Of a stretch of DNA of 64,000 nucleotides, positions 11,501 through 21,114 are shown one piece after another. The notes under the pieces are model-generated. The model had not been told where the DNA came from and did no database searches. It saw nothing but the letters and a program-made list of their open reading frames with translations. Source of the stretch: Paroedura picta (lineage: Eukaryota > Chordata > Lepidosauria > Squamata > Gekkonidae); assembly GCF_049243985.1 (NCBI RefSeq), contig NC_135379.1, forward strand, positions 7,098,001 to 7,162,000. Direction: 5' to 3'. The translations under genes were made by a program, and so were the position numbers. The number at the start of each line of letters is the position of its first letter. The first letter of the stretch is position 1.

Positions 11501-14500
11501 TGGGAAAGATTCTGGGGCAAGAGTCAGAAGCCGTTGGAGAGTTCAAACTGTGCTCTCTGGCTTGCTCAAAACTAGTTGAACCCTCTATGAAGAATAACTG
11601 CCTGAGCTACTTTGCTGACCTGTAGGCTGGTGACAAGATGGTGCATTCAGGCACCTGAAGCTCTGGTCTTCGCCCCAGGCTGCAGGTTACACAAGAATAA
11701 TCCAGTTCTGGAAACTGGTGGAGAGGTATGTCAGCTCTCCTGGTAGCCATAGAATATATATCCAAGTAAAGCCCTGTTTCGGACCCAACAACCTGGACGA
11801 GGGTAAAAGTGGGAGCAGAATCTGAGCAGGACTTGTGAGGCATGGAAGAAAAATGGCCCTTTAAAGGAGGTGGCAACCAATTTCAGAGGCTAGGCTGAAT
11901 GCAGCTAGTCTTAAATAGCAAAAGTGAACTTTTATGTCACATCCCACTCACATTAGTGAAGCTCTACCCCCGTTAGAAAATGGGCTGCATAACTGAGGTC
12001 TGGGAAAGAACTTGCTGCAGCTATGGTTAAAGAAATTCTGTTGTGTTTTCAGAGCAATAAGAAAAGAAACCTGGGAATCAGAAGAAGACAAGAACTGCTT
12101 TTATATAAAAGCCCATGAGGATTGCAGCTTGTCTCTTTGTTCCCCTTTAGATCACCAGTACCAGGAAAACAAACTGCTTATTGATGAAGGCCAAATGGCC
12201 GTCCGCGAATCACCTTATTTATTTGCGGTTTCTTGTTAATATATCCAGTTGTCATTTCCCGATGAGACTTGCAGCAGTGAGCCACTTACGCAATCACCAC
12301 ATAGATTGAGTGGAGAATGGGATTGTGAATTTCGGCATTTGATTACTGCAATAGACCCAATCACTGTGGTTTTGCCGAAAGCATCACCTGGTGGGGTTTG
12401 ACAAAAGCACTTTAATGTTTCGTTAATGACTGAGGGTGTTCTCCTGAATGGCCAATCTACCTGCAGGGGGTGGGAACCAAGGACAAGACTCTGCGGGGGT
12501 AGGGGGGGAGTAAAAAGGCAGGAGAGAGGAATGGGGAGAATTTGTAGAGGACACTTGAGCTCTGTGTCTCCAAGAGCATGGCGATCTGTAGAGGAAGAGT
12601 ATTTGCCAGGAACATTAATATGAATCACCTTGGTTGTTTGAACTTGGCACGTGCATAGGATGTCTGAAAGGATGCTCCGGGTCAGTTGTCTCCGTTCTGC
12701 TCTGAGAGGCCGGCAAGCAGCCTACTGCTAGTTGTCATGGCACATTATGGAAGAGGCTTTCTCATATTCATGGTCTGCTAGACCAGTCTTCCCCAACCCC
12801 CGGGCTGCGGACCAGCCCTTGGCCGTGGAGCCCTCGGTACCAGACTGCAGTGGGGGGGGGAGTACTCCAAGTGAGGCCGAACCAGAGCAGAGTAAAGCGG
12901 CACCATCATCTCCTGCGATCTGGACACGATACCCTGTTTGATTAAGTGTCTTATTTTGTACAGCCTGTGTGATGTCTCAGGTGACATCGTCAGGTTGTTG
13001 GTCACGTGCCTACAGGTGGAGACCGAGAGGCCATTGCTCCTGCACTGAACGCTGCTAAGGCGCGACGTGAGGAACGAGTGTGTCGATCCCTCCATTTGTT
13101 CCCAGAAGCGAGTTGCGTTCCTTTGGCCCAAGTCATATTTTGCGGAACTGTTATTGGCATAGATCATTTCAAATTACATGTCAACGTTTTGTCTCTGCAA
13201 AAAGTTAAGCATGAGCCTACCTTTGAGCGGGATTGGAACATTGTATTCGGGATGTTCGTCTCAGATTTAGGACCTTCAGAAATGAAGGCTTCGTCGTGAA
13301 ATGATGCAGATACGCTTGACCCGCTCTGCATTATCGTATTGAGCATTTTTCATTTTAATCGGCATTAGTGCTGCCAACCGTTTGACAGCTCTGGAAGCCC
13401 AGTCAGACTTATTTGACAGAACAGGTACAGCAGAAGTTAAGGCCTTTGTGTGCCAAAAGTGTCTGCATTGTCTCCCCTTTGGGCCAGCTGTGTGAGCAAG
13501 AAGACAATTTAATCCTGCCAGACTTTTCTGCTGAGACAGCCAGTGAGAACTCATTAACACTGATTATATTTTTGTAATTAGGTTGGTTGAAATTCCTAGT
13601 ACGCTAGAAGGAAAAGGACATTGGGGGCTAGTTTCTCTTTGACCACGATGCACTCTCAGTGGCTTACTGATTTAATACTGACAACACAACACGGCTTGGG
13701 AATGGGGCTTCTGAACGACCATCTTCTTCCTGCCCAGGAATTGAGGCTCTCTACTGTCCCATCAGCTGATAAAAATCATCTGATGGATACTCAGAAAGAG
13801 GCCTTTTTGGAGGCGGCCCCATGTCTATGGAGCAGTCTCCACAAGAAGGGGCACATGGTAATCTGTAGGAGGCCGCTGAAGATGTTTTCATTCAGGATGG
13901 TATTCAAATAGATTTGGTTTTGTTTTGCCTAACAGCAGGTTTAAATTGTGCTTTTAATTTAGGGCCTTTTATTATTTACGTTCTTTGAATGCTGCAAGCC
14001 CCCTTGAGTTCCATAAGATAAAAAGGGAGCTCATAAATGTTTTAAATAAACAAACTGTTAATTTAGAAATTTAGATGAAGGGACGTTTCCCCTCTCTTCC
14101 CTTTAGTGCCGTCAAACTCAAAGATGAGCAATAACTGAACTGTGATGCAATTCTTTCCTCCAACCCCTCCACTCTCAGTATTTCCACAGTTCTGCATTAG
14201 GCAAGGCATTCATTTCAGAGAGCTTTCTTTTCCAGAAAGAAACGCTGTCTCCCTCACCCAGGCATTTTTATTGGTATTACCCAGTAATGTGCTGCAATGA
14301 AGACATCATCTTGGCCGAGACGTTTTGGCTCTCGTTGCTTGAAGCTTTATGGGTTGAGCTCAAGTCAGGAGGAAATTACCTCTTGGTGGTTTCAGGCTGG
14401 CAGTGACTCTTTTTTAAACAGTTTAATAGTTCAGTTTAAACGTTCAGGAAATGGTTTTTACATAATGGCCATTGATGTTTTAGGCTTGGTCTTAAAGATC

Positions 14501-16783
14501 AGCAGGAGAGAGAAATTGTCCACGTCCTTATAGACTGTTGCCTGCAGGAGAAGACTTACAACCCTTTCTATGCGTTTTTGTCTGCCAAGCTATGTGAATA
14601 TGATAGGAGATTCCAGGTAAGCGAAGAGCTGGTCCTTCTTTTTACTGGCTATACTATTTCAATAGAGAGGGAATAAAAGAAATATTGTCAATTGCTAAGG
14701 TAATTCAAGGTATTGGTTTTGACCATTAAAACCCTATGGGCTATCTGAAGCACCGTCTTCTCCCATATGTCCCTGCTTGGGAATTGTGATCACAGGGGAA
14801 GGATCTCCTGAACATCTCATGAGAGAAGCTCTTTTGATAGGTTCAGAAGATCAGGCTTTTTCAGTGGCAGCCCCAACATCCTTAGGTGCTTTATTTTTAT
14901 TATGTTTTATTTTATAAGTAATCTCTAGCAAGTTCTCCTGGAATGTTAACAATAAACATTTTTCTGAAGATATATAATAGGTACTCTTTCATAAACATCT
15001 TTTTTATTATGTTGGTGCTTAGATGACGTTCCAGTTCAGTCTGTGGGACAAAATCAGAGATCTGGGAAACCTGTCCAGTACTGCTTTCTCCAATTTAGTT
15101 AATCTCTTGGTTCACCTGTTAAAGACTAGATCGGTCTCCCTTGCTGTTTTCAAGGTTAGTAGCACTCTGTAGACAAAAAAAAATGTATTTGTTTATTTCT
15201 TGTTAAAGGTAAAGGTATCCCCTGTGCAAGCACCCTTGACCTTGGGGTCTGGCCCTTGGGGTGACGCCCTCTAGCGTTTTCATGGCAGACTCAATACGGG
15301 GTGGTTTGCCAGTGCCTTCCCCAGTCATTACCATTTACCCCCCAGCAAGCTGGGTACTCATTTTACTGACCTCGGAAGGATGGAAGGCTGAGTCAACCTT
15401 GAGCCGGCTGCTGGGAGCTAACTTCCAGCCTCATGGGCAGAGATTCAGACTGCATTTCTGCTGCCTTACCACTCTGCGCCACAAGAGGCTCTTTTATTTC
15501 TTGTTAGTTACGTGTATAATATATTTGTACTTTGATGTGATCTTTTCATAGCAAGGCAAAGTAATGACCAATTCTTATCCCCAGGAAAAATACAGGTTTG
15601 TCCCCCTTCATTTATTGTCTTTTTAAATCAGGCTTTATGAGAACATAATGGCTTTAAGGATTGGGTAAGCAATCATTCCTGTCACTCCACTGAGGGTGAT
15701 TTGGCAAGACATGAGCTGGACATTCTCAAAGTTCGTTTGAGAGAGAGCTCTGCTGAAGCTGTGCCTAACTGATCAAGTAATGCTGTAAAGAAATATCATG
15801 TAGCCTGCCTTGGGTAGTTTTTCAGTTGGTTCTCAGTATTCTGATATGGTGTGTGTTAGAGAAACACCTCATCTTTAAGAAAGTGCCCAGTGATGGATTG
15901 GCAGTGCTGGTGGGTGCATAACTCCCATAGTGTTAGTGAAGCAATGTCTGGGAAAAAAATAGCGTTTTGCTACTTGATGAGTCCATATTTTGAGAATCCT
16001 TTCCCTCCTCCTTTATCAATTGGTAAGTTGGTAAAAATGACAGGTGTTGTGTCATCAGCACCCTGATAAATCCTAAACCCTCACTGAACTTGTAGACAGT
16101 AGAAATTTCAGAGCACTAATTTCACCTGTGGTTGGGGTAGGATAGAAGAAAAATCAGTAATGTGTATGAAAGGCAGCCAGCATTTGAGACATGCCTCCAC
16201 AGCGTCATAAAAGTTTTCATTTTTAACATTTACGTTCTGTTGCTTTTCAACCAGGTCATTGAGTTCAGTGAATTGGACAAGCCAAAGGTGCACTTTTTGC
16301 GGCAAGCTTTATCTACACTGTTCCTAAAAACAGACCCGGAGGAACTGTGCTACATCTTTGGAAAGTAAGTCCTCCCAGGATGTTCCGGGCAGCATTTATA
16401 GAGCTGGGATTTGGTGGTCATTTTATTAACGAAAATTAAAAATATCCTTGGATGAATCAGGTCCAGCCAAGGGGTCCTTCTAATATAAGGTGCTCATTGA
16501 TTTTCTTAAAACCCCATCCTGTTTGTCAGGTCTTGTGTCTAAGGGGTGTTATAACACTCTGGAAATTTGTTGTAAAAATGTAGAATTCTGTGTCTATCAT
16601 TCCAGACTGGCTGAGAACCCCAAGCTCGGAATGCTGCATGAAGGCCTGAAGCTTTTCCTCCCGCACTTCTTGCTGAAGAATATTCAAGCCAACAAAAGTT
16701 CTTCAGACGCCTCTCTGCTGAAGGAGCGAATTGAACTAGTAAACAGGACTTTGAAAGCAAAAGAATCAAGAGTCAAGTTATAG
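1748..16783 (+). CDS. NOM1: NOM1, nucleolar protein with MIF4G and MA3 domains (11 exons)
   Basis: This is the complete gene. The coding exons are 1748-2572, 5139-5263, 5909-6104, 6629-6952, 8168-8278, 8776-8934, 10238-10359, 14484-14616, 15023-15154, 16255-16364 and 16606-16783. Each has AG/GT borders, and the phases agree across all ten introns. The sum is 2415 nt, or 804 residues; human NOM1 is about 860. The N-terminus is basic (KRRGKKR) and is followed by an acidic tract near residues 221-234. An MIF4G domain covers about residues 305-505 (LSEPNLTSISGQLEELYM, then FQDQSR). An MA3 domain covers about residues 595-710. Known role of the family: a nucleolar scaffold for 40S ribosome biogenesis that binds eIF4A-like helicases and, in human, protein phosphatase 1. 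The ATG at 1748 was chosen because the following residues (KLGLAVREFV) align with the human N-terminus. The shortfall against human lies mainly in the acidic linker. Confidence 0.96.
2801..2965. mobile_element. hAT-like MITE (CTTTCTCAACCTTTTGACC family), NOM1 intron 1
   Basis: It starts gcagcctttctcaacctttt and continues with gagaaatcccggcaacattc. A second copy with the same opening lies at 9257-9345 in intron 6. The wording matches the widespread Charlie-like hAT MITEs. A (CA)n tract follows at 2979-3003. Confidence 0.5.
3950..4222 (-). mobile_element. tRNA/L2-type SINE, NOM1 intron 1
   Basis: Read on the minus strand it has a tRNA-like head (GTGTAGTAGTTAGGATTG, then a B-box-like GGTTCGATTCTGC), a CORE-like middle (GGGTGACCTTGGGC) and an L2-like 3' end ending in AACCAACTCTTC. 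It shares a diagnostic internal segment, gatatcactg..cagtcagaac, with the copy at 4655-4945. It is non-coding. Confidence 0.8.
4655..4945 (-). mobile_element. tRNA/L2-type SINE with GAA tail, NOM1 intron 1
   Basis: It is in the same orientation and subfamily as the copy at 3950. The 3' end carries a short (GAA)n run at about 4657-4678, the usual tail of this family in the window. Both copies lie in intron 1, less than 200 bp upstream of exon 2 in the case of this one. Confidence 0.8.
5139..5263 (+). CDS. NOM1: NOM1 exon 2
   Basis: It follows a pyrimidine tract ending TTTAG and encodes RICPPAAKYVPPQMRR, then KREELERLRKMLKGLIN, the NOM1 segment just before the MIF4G domain. The donor ACAG|GTAGTT leaves phase 2. 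Confidence 0.93.
5909..6104 (+). CDS. NOM1: NOM1 exon 3
   Basis: It encodes LSEPNLTSISGQLEELYM through VLLVSILHNTVGIE, the first helices of the MIF4G domain. The acceptor is ATAAG| and the donor GAG|GTAATG; it exits in phase 0. Confidence 0.96.
6629..6952 (+). CDS. NOM1: NOM1 exon 4
   Basis: It is the longest internal exon, 108 codons, and forms the middle of the MIF4G domain (VGAHFLETVVRKFD to KQFQDQSR). The acceptor is TTCCAG| and the donor AGG|GTAGGA, phase 0 at both ends. Confidence 0.96.
7048..7260 (+). mobile_element. 5S-rRNA-derived SINE, NOM1 intron 4
   Basis: The head resembles 5S rRNA (aactaagcagggtcggacat, then ggatgggagactggcc). It is followed by the unrelated tail ggcaggcagtggtagactac and gccttgaaagcccc, seen also at 10940, 35318 and 63440. 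The 5S-type internal promoter wording is partly kept. It is a retroposon, not a 5S gene. Confidence 0.8.
8168..8278 (+). CDS. NOM1: NOM1 exon 5
   Basis: It encodes VCFMLETMLALKNNDMRKIP, then GYDPEPVEKLRKLQRTL, which is almost identical to the human protein. It has 37 codons, phase 0 at both ends, and donor TTG|GTAAGC. Confidence 0.96.
8776..8934 (+). CDS. NOM1: NOM1 exon 6
   Basis: It encodes IHNSVSGKEAQLRVSLESLL, then GRWWIVGSSWSGAPMID, the hallmark NOM1 linker between MIF4G and MA3. It ends in LPTGK, and the next exon starts VSSK. Human has a few more residues (QLVGT) at this junction, so the border differs slightly between lineages. Confidence 0.93.
9120..9190. repeat. Interspersed repeat end (GGCACCTTTAAGACCAAC family)
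   Basis: The stretch ggcacctttaagaccaacaa, followed by ttcaaggtagtagctttcatg, is the end of an abundant reptilian repeat. Related fragments occur at 22830-22870, 29388-29425, 55990-56065 and 56715-56830. I cannot assign a family. Confidence 0.45.
9257..9345. mobile_element. hAT-like MITE, NOM1 intron 6
   Basis: It opens cagcctttttcaaccttttg and then has ggaggtacccctgaattg and caaggaaccccagaagtgg, the same family as 2801-2965. The far end is not clear. Confidence 0.5.
10238..10359 (+). CDS. NOM1: NOM1 exon 7
   Basis: It encodes VSSKILELARKQRMNTDIRR and TSEDFLDAFEKLLK, the start of the MA3 domain. The acceptor is CTTCAG| and the donor AA|GTAAGT, leaving phase 2. Confidence 0.96.
10630..10790 (+). 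repeat. Unclassified dispersed repeat, copy A, NOM1 intron 7
   Basis: It shares ggcaatctacccgcaggggg and nearby words (tttaatggctgtggatgtcc) with 12421-12560, at diverged but collinear positions. Neither copy has an open frame, a tRNA-like head or clear ends. Confidence 0.45.
10940..11130 (+). mobile_element. 5S-rRNA-derived SINE, NOM1 intron 7
   Basis: The head is close to vertebrate 5S rRNA (aatctcgtcagagtttggaa, gctaagcagggtcggccctg, ggatgggagaccaccaagg). It ends gctgcaacttgatag, the Bov-B-like 3' end of this SINE class. Confidence 0.8.
12421..12560 (+). repeat. Unclassified dispersed repeat, copy B, NOM1 intron 7
   Basis: It contains ggccaatctacctgcagggg, matching copy A at 10630-10790. 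The upstream segment ggggtttgacaaaagcactt also resembles the same position in copy A. Confidence 0.45.
12783..12870. mobile_element. hAT-like MITE fragment (CCCCAACCCCCGGGCTGCGG family)
   Basis: The stretch cagtcttccccaacccccgg, followed by gctgcggaccagcccttgg, is the end of a widespread amniote hAT MITE by wording. Only one end is clear. Confidence 0.5.
12900..13560. other. Repeat-free, CpG-bearing block in NOM1 intron 7
   Basis: This block has no match to any repeat family seen in the window and retains scattered CpGs (for example gcgcgacgtgaggaacgagt). Open frames here lack splice-phase support and similarity to known proteins. It may be a conserved intronic element; cross-species alignment would decide. 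Confidence 0.3.
13561..14483. other. Rest of NOM1 intron 7
   Basis: This is AT-rich intronic sequence leading to the branch and pyrimidine tract of exon 8. I see no further gene or clear repeat. Confidence 0.5.
14484..14616 (+). CDS. NOM1: NOM1 exon 8
   Basis: It encodes LGLKDQQEREIVHVLIDCCL, then QEKTYNPFYAFLSAKLCEYD, the MA3 core. It follows a 4.1-kb intron, the longest in the gene. The donor is CAG|GTAAGC, phase 0. Confidence 0.96.
15023..15154 (+). CDS. NOM1: NOM1 exon 9
   Basis: It encodes MTFQFSLWDKIRDLGNLSST, then FSNLVNLLVHLLKTRSVSLA, the last helices of the MA3 domain. It has 44 codons, phase 0 at both ends. Confidence 0.96.
15206..15492 (-). mobile_element. Sauria-type SINE, full length with 14-bp TSD, NOM1 intron 9
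   Basis: On the minus strand it reads a tRNA-like head (GCCTCTTGTGGCGCAGAGTG, then GTAAGGCAGC), a middle (GGCTCAAGGTTGACTCAGCC), a Bov-B-like end (GGGGAAGGCACTGGCAAACC, GTCACCCCAAGG) and an ACCTTTACCTTT tail. The 14-bp direct repeat tttatttcttgtta flanks it at about 15192-15205 and 15493-15506, so insertion was by target-primed reverse transcription. This family is diagnostic of squamates. Confidence 0.92.
16255..16364 (+). CDS. NOM1: NOM1 exon 10
   Basis: It encodes VIEFSELDKPKVHFLRQALS, then TLFLKTDPEELCYIFG. The acceptor is AACCAG| and the donor AA|GTAAGT, leaving phase 2. Confidence 0.95.
16606..16783 (+). CDS. NOM1: NOM1 exon 11 and stop
   Basis: It encodes LAENPKLGMLHEGLKLFLPH, then FLLKNIQANKSS and a charged C-terminus ending RVKL, with stop TAG at 16781-16783. 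It aligns end to end with the human C-terminus. Confidence 0.95.
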
Positions 16784-17215
16784 CAACACAAACTTATAAG
16801 ACTATTGTGTGGGAAATGGGGGCTTAATTGAAAGCCCCAATAATTGAATCTGACCATTTTTATCAAACAGAAGTCAACCCATGCCATCCTAAAGGAGTGG
16901 CACCTTTTTTAAAGCCCCATTTACTTCAGTGCCTTTAGAATGGAGTAATTCTCCTTGTGGCTGACGTTCTGAACCTTCACGCATGGAGCTGGATTCAGTT
17001 AGATATTCAAGCGCATTTGTATTTATTTTAAAAATCTACCTATATTTGAATAGTGGTGGTGATGACTGAATACAGGGATGGGCGTAGGGGACCAATAATT
17101 ATTTGACCTTCCTGTTTATATGGGGAAACTCTAAGATTGAATCTCTGATGAAAACTAAATAAGTTCTAAAATATGTCTTTTTTTTTAATAAACTGGTTTA
17201 GCTTCTGGTCCAACC
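16784..17215 (+). terminator. NOM1: NOM1 3' UTR and polyadenylation signal
   Basis: The first canonical AATAAA after the stop lies at 17187-17192, giving a 3' UTR of about 430 nt. Further AATAAA hexamers at 17347-17352 and 17443-17448 could serve as distal sites. Which one is used cannot be told from sequence. Confidence 0.6.
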
Positions 17216-18345
17216 TTCAATGCATTATCTTTCAAAGGTATTAATGACTATTTCCACAAATAACAGCACACCTTGTTGCTTTAGATTTCTTATTCCTCAC
17301 CCCATTCAGTTTCTTTTCTCATATTTTATTTTCACCACTTCATTGTAATAAAATTGTAATAGTGACACAAAGATTACTTCTCCCCGGATTGTACTTTTCT
17401 CTGAGTTTATTATTCACTGTTAGTCTAGGACTACTGTGCATTAATAAAATCCAATAGAAATTACTGCCAGAGTTTTCTTGGCAGAGCACCATTTAATGCG
17501 TTCAATCACCTTTTGTGCATCCAAAAATACTACTGTCCTTCTGTCTTTATTACATTTCACAGAAATAATGTGTTTTTGCTTGAGAATTGGTTCTGGAATA
17601 CTTAGGTGCTCTTCTACCTAAATCCCCTGGAGGCAGGGAGTAGGCCAAACTTAGCATCTCCAGTTGGGGAAAAAGTACCCGGCCCTTTTTTATTTTCTTC
17701 TCCCTCTATGTGCTTGCAAAGAAAAGAACTCTGAAGGATCTTTCCACAGCTCATAGGCAGTCTTCTCTGTGTGCCTTTCCTTAATGTCTTTAAACCTTGT
17801 TCCTTCATGTGCTTGCTTTTTTTATTTCCTCCTCACAATCTGTCTTCTGGGCAGAATAGGCCTGCCCAAAATGTTGCTAAAAAGATACGACATAATTACA
17901 CTCATTGCTCTTTTTGACAGTGCATTAGATACAATACATCCAATAGCTATACTGCAGCTGGTATCTAATTGTTTTATTAAGGATAAAAATAATAAAAATA
18001 TTTAAAAACATTAAAAACCCCAATGCGATTAGGGGCAGTACATATATAACATCTTGTGTCTCGTAGTCTAATTGCAAATCTCACGCTTCCAAGGCAACAG
18101 AATATTGTGCCTGCAGTCAACCTCTGCCAAAGAAAATGAGCAAGTTTAATCCCACCTGAAAAGAAGAGGTTTGATAGTCTAAATAAGTACTTTTAACACA
18201 GGCCCTTCTGGTCTCCACTAAAAATCCCTAGATACGGTTTCTCCATACCGATTCCTAGTAGATGAGGAACCACAGCAACTTAATTTATTCTTTCCAAGTG
18301 GGCATCTTCCATTAATACTGCAGTTTGGCTTTAATGGTAGGGATC
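17216..18345. other. Intergenic DNA between NOM1 and MNX1, no gene
   Basis: It is AT-rich with several AATAAA/TTTATT words. The segment from about 17960 (attaaggataaaaataata, then ttaaaaacattaaaaacccc) looks like the end of an old LINE or SINE but is not assigned. Open frames are short and unsupported. Confidence 0.4.
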
Positions 18346-18374
18346 AGGGGTAGTCACCCTGTGGTTCTCTAGAT

Positions 18375-18509
18375 CAGGGGTAGTCAAACTTGGCCCTCCA
18401 GATGTCCATGGACTACAATTCCCATGAGCCCCAGCCAGTGTTTGCTGGCAGGGGCTCGTGGGAATTGTAGTCCATGAACATCTGGAGGACCACAGGTTGA
18501 CTACCCCTG
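18375..18509. mobile_element. Palindromic hAT-type MITE (CAGGGGTAGTCAA family), copy 1
   Basis: This is a foldback element with ends CAGGGGTAGTCAAACTTGG and CAGGTTGACTACCCCTG and arms ACTACAATTCCCATGAGCCC / GGGGCTCGTGGGAATTGTAG around a short loop. A partial start of the same family (caggggtagtcaccctgtgg) lies just before it at about 18346-18374. Confidence 0.85.
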
Positions 18510-18779
18510 GTAGGGATGATACCAGAGAGCTCCACCGGAGTGAGGCAGACCTTTATTAATGACAGGCAGGGAAGTGTTAAACTCCCATAAGCTACCGGGG
18601 AAATGTGGTAAATGCTTCCTGTGGCAGAGAGCCATGTGATCATGCCAAAAGGGCACGTTCTCCAGGTCAGACTAGGAGGATATCTTTCCCACCTGCCTAA
18701 GAGGTGACTGGCATGGTCCAAAGTGTGTACACGGGGAACCGGTTTCATCTGCAACAGTTGTACAACTCTTGCATGAAAC

Positions 18780-19330
18780 TAGGAACTTGGCTCATCCAAC
18801 AGTATAAAGAAAATGTCCTTAATTCAGCTCTCAGCTGGTCAAGGATCTCTGGACCAGCTTGTAAATGCGATGATTAAAGTTATATTGCAGTGCATCTTTT
18901 AGATCGGCTGTACAATCTGTGTCAAGCTGTTAGGATTTTAGCGAATCTGAAAAGTTGGGCGGCGGAGCTTTTAAACCCCCTATTCTGGTTTTTGGATCAC
19001 TGTTAAGAGGGCTACACAAAGAAGTCTGTTTTTCAGCTTTGGAGGAAGTGTGACCAGGATAAATCACACACAATCCCCTTTGGCAGAGCTATAACACTGC
19101 GGCACCTTGGAGCTCTGGATTTCTGCAGACCTTTTCAGCATTATAGGGTTTTTTTCCCCCTGTTGTGCGGCTCCAAAGGGGGAGGATGAGTACGCTATCA
19201 GCCCTGCTCCTTACAGCACAAAAGCATGAGTGTGGCTCTCCGGCTTCGCTTTGGCACCTTCATATTGTCCTAAAAACATCTGGACTCGCTCAATTTGTAT
19301 TGTTCGTGAGAATTTGATATGCTAGGCTTG
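18780..19330. other. Repeat-poor intergenic block
   Basis: No family seen elsewhere in the window is present. The block has mixed composition with some CpG and no coding support. It is a possible but unproven conserved element. Confidence 0.25.
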
Positions 19331-20100
19331 GGGGGGGGGGGCTTGGAGCTGTGCCAGATATATTTCTTCTGAGACAATAAGGAGGGCAAGTTGAATGGTA
19401 AAATCAGAGTCGTCAAATCCCATCCTGCATTCTAGCTGCTCTCTCTACCGAATCTTTCCGTTTTGATGCAGAATCTCAGCTGACTTCTCTCCAAACTGCT
19501 TTGCATCTAGGAATAAAAGCAGAAAAGCTGCTTTGTTCTCTGCAAATGAAGAAATCGCTCGTTAAGATGCCATTTGGGTGCTGTCTCTTCCCTCCATCTG
19601 GAAAACTCAAGAGACTGAACCAGTTATCTACCTAGGGGCAGCTGCTTGGTGCCCTGTACTTTGGAGGGGGGGGCAAACACCAATGACCCATGGTCTAGAA
19701 GGAGAGGGAGGAAGAAGAGACAGCCCCTGCCTGACTGGGGCTGGGCAGCAGCTGTGGCTCTTGCCCTCCCTCACCTGGTCCTGGTGGCACGACCCCATCC
19801 TGGACTTTTGCCAAAGGCCCCGGAACCACTGAGACTGCCCCAGAGCTACCTATCAGAAGTACACTCAGAATAATTTTGGAGTCTGGCTAACTTATTGCTT
19901 CTTGGATTGACAGCTGAAGCTTGTCAGATCTCCAGTGTCCCAAACTTTGAGATTCAGAAGGGAGAGCTTGATGAGAGAATACTGAATAACAGTACTGACG
20001 ATTGCTAGGCATCGTGTGGGATCTGTGAATGCATCTCAGGCATGTGGCTCTGCAGAGGCGGTCTTAAAGAAGCCAGCAAGTACCCACCGATCTGAGGACC
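19331..20100. other. Intergenic DNA, no feature recognised
   Basis: Frames around 19578-19873 are open but lack similarity, splice signals or codon support. I see nothing else. Confidence 0.35.
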
Positions 20101-20104
20101 CTGG

Positions 20105-20225
20105 AGCAGGTGATGTGAAAGACCTTCACCTGAGACCCTGGAGAGCCCCTACCAGTCTGAGTAGTTTACACTCACCTTGATGGACCAATGGTCTGATTTA
20201 GCACGAGGCAGTTTCATGTGCTGTT
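20105..20225 (+). repeat. SINE fragment (GAGACCCTGGAGAGC family)
   Basis: The stretch gcaggtgatgtgaaagacct, then gagaccctggagagcccc and gatggaccaatggtctgatt, is the body and 3' end of a tRNA-type reptilian SINE. A longer relative lies at 20655-20840. Confidence 0.55.
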
Positions 20226-20278
20226 GTGGGGATCTTTTGATGACCTTCTGCAGCTGTGCGTTGTGGTACACCACACTG

Positions 20279-20402
20279 CAGGGGTGGCCAAACTGTGGCT
20301 CTTCAGATGTCCATGGTTTACAATTACCATGAGCCCCTGCCAACACACTCATGGTAACTGTAGTCCACTCACAACAGGAGTACAACGGCTGGGTCACCCC
20401 TG
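20279..20402. mobile_element. Palindromic hAT-type MITE, diverged copy 2
   Basis: It starts CAGGGGTGGCCAAACTGTGG and ends GGGTCACCCCTG. The arms are degraded compared with the other copies, so this is an older insertion or a sister family. Confidence 0.65.
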
Positions 20403-20654
20403 CCCTAATGTAATTCTACTTGCCCTGGGCCTGTTGAACAATCAATCAAACGGTACAGATCCCTGAACAGCACCCTGCTGGATTCAAGAGACATTGGGTC
20501 AGATCTTACTGCCAAAGGAAGACCCAAAGGAGTCAGACCACTGGTCATTCAAGGACAGTGTCAACTACTTTGACAAGCGGCCGTTCTCCAAAGCCTTGTA
20601 CATAGCTCTTTCGCATCACCGACAATTTGTCTAGAATTGCTGAGAATCAAGAAT

Positions 20655-20840
20655 CATGCCTCCAACATGTGTAGGGGACAGGGTTCAGTGGAAGCCTCTC
20701 CTTGGCATGCAGAGAGTTCCAGGTTCAATCCCTGGCACCTCCAGTTAAAAGTAAGTGATGTGAAAATGACAGCAGGTGATGGGGAAATCCTCTGCTTGAG
20801 ACCCTGGAGAGCTGCTGCTGATCTGAGCAGGCAATGCTGA
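20655..20840 (+). mobile_element. tRNA-type SINE (GAGACCCTGGAGAGC family)
   Basis: A B-box-like word ggttcaatccctggcacctc precedes ccagttaaaagtaagtgatg and gagaccctggagagctgctg. It shares its 3' portion with 20105-20225. Confidence 0.65.
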
Positions 20841-20856
20841 CTTTAACTCCGTATAC

Positions 20857-21114
20857 GGCAGCCGACATGCTGTCTGAAGCTCTGACCATGAGGCTGGGAG
20901 TTAGATCCCAGCAGCCGGCTCAAGGTTGACTCAGCCTTCCATCCTTCCGAGGTTGGTGAAATGAGTACCCAGCTTGCTGGGGGGTAAACGGTAATGACTG
21001 GGGAAGGCACTGGCAAACCACCCCGTATTGAGTCTGCCATGAAAACGCTAGAGGGCGTCACCCCAAGGGTCAGACATGACCCGGTGCTTGCACAGGGGAT
21101 ACCTTTACCTTTAA
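20857..21114 (+). mobile_element. Sauria-type SINE, 5'-truncated
   Basis: It contains ccatgaggctgggagttag, ggctcaaggttgactcagcc, the Bov-B-like gggaaggcactggcaaacca and a gatacctttacctttaa tail. The first part of the tRNA-like head is missing or diverged. It is in the opposite orientation to the copies at 15206 and 58964. Confidence 0.88.

Noticed and set aside
15261-15551. Open frame beginning MTPSSVFMADSIRGGLPVPS, repeated at 20843-21061 and 58957-59262
   Set aside because: The frame is the minus strand of Sauria SINE copies; recurrence follows the repeat, not a gene family.
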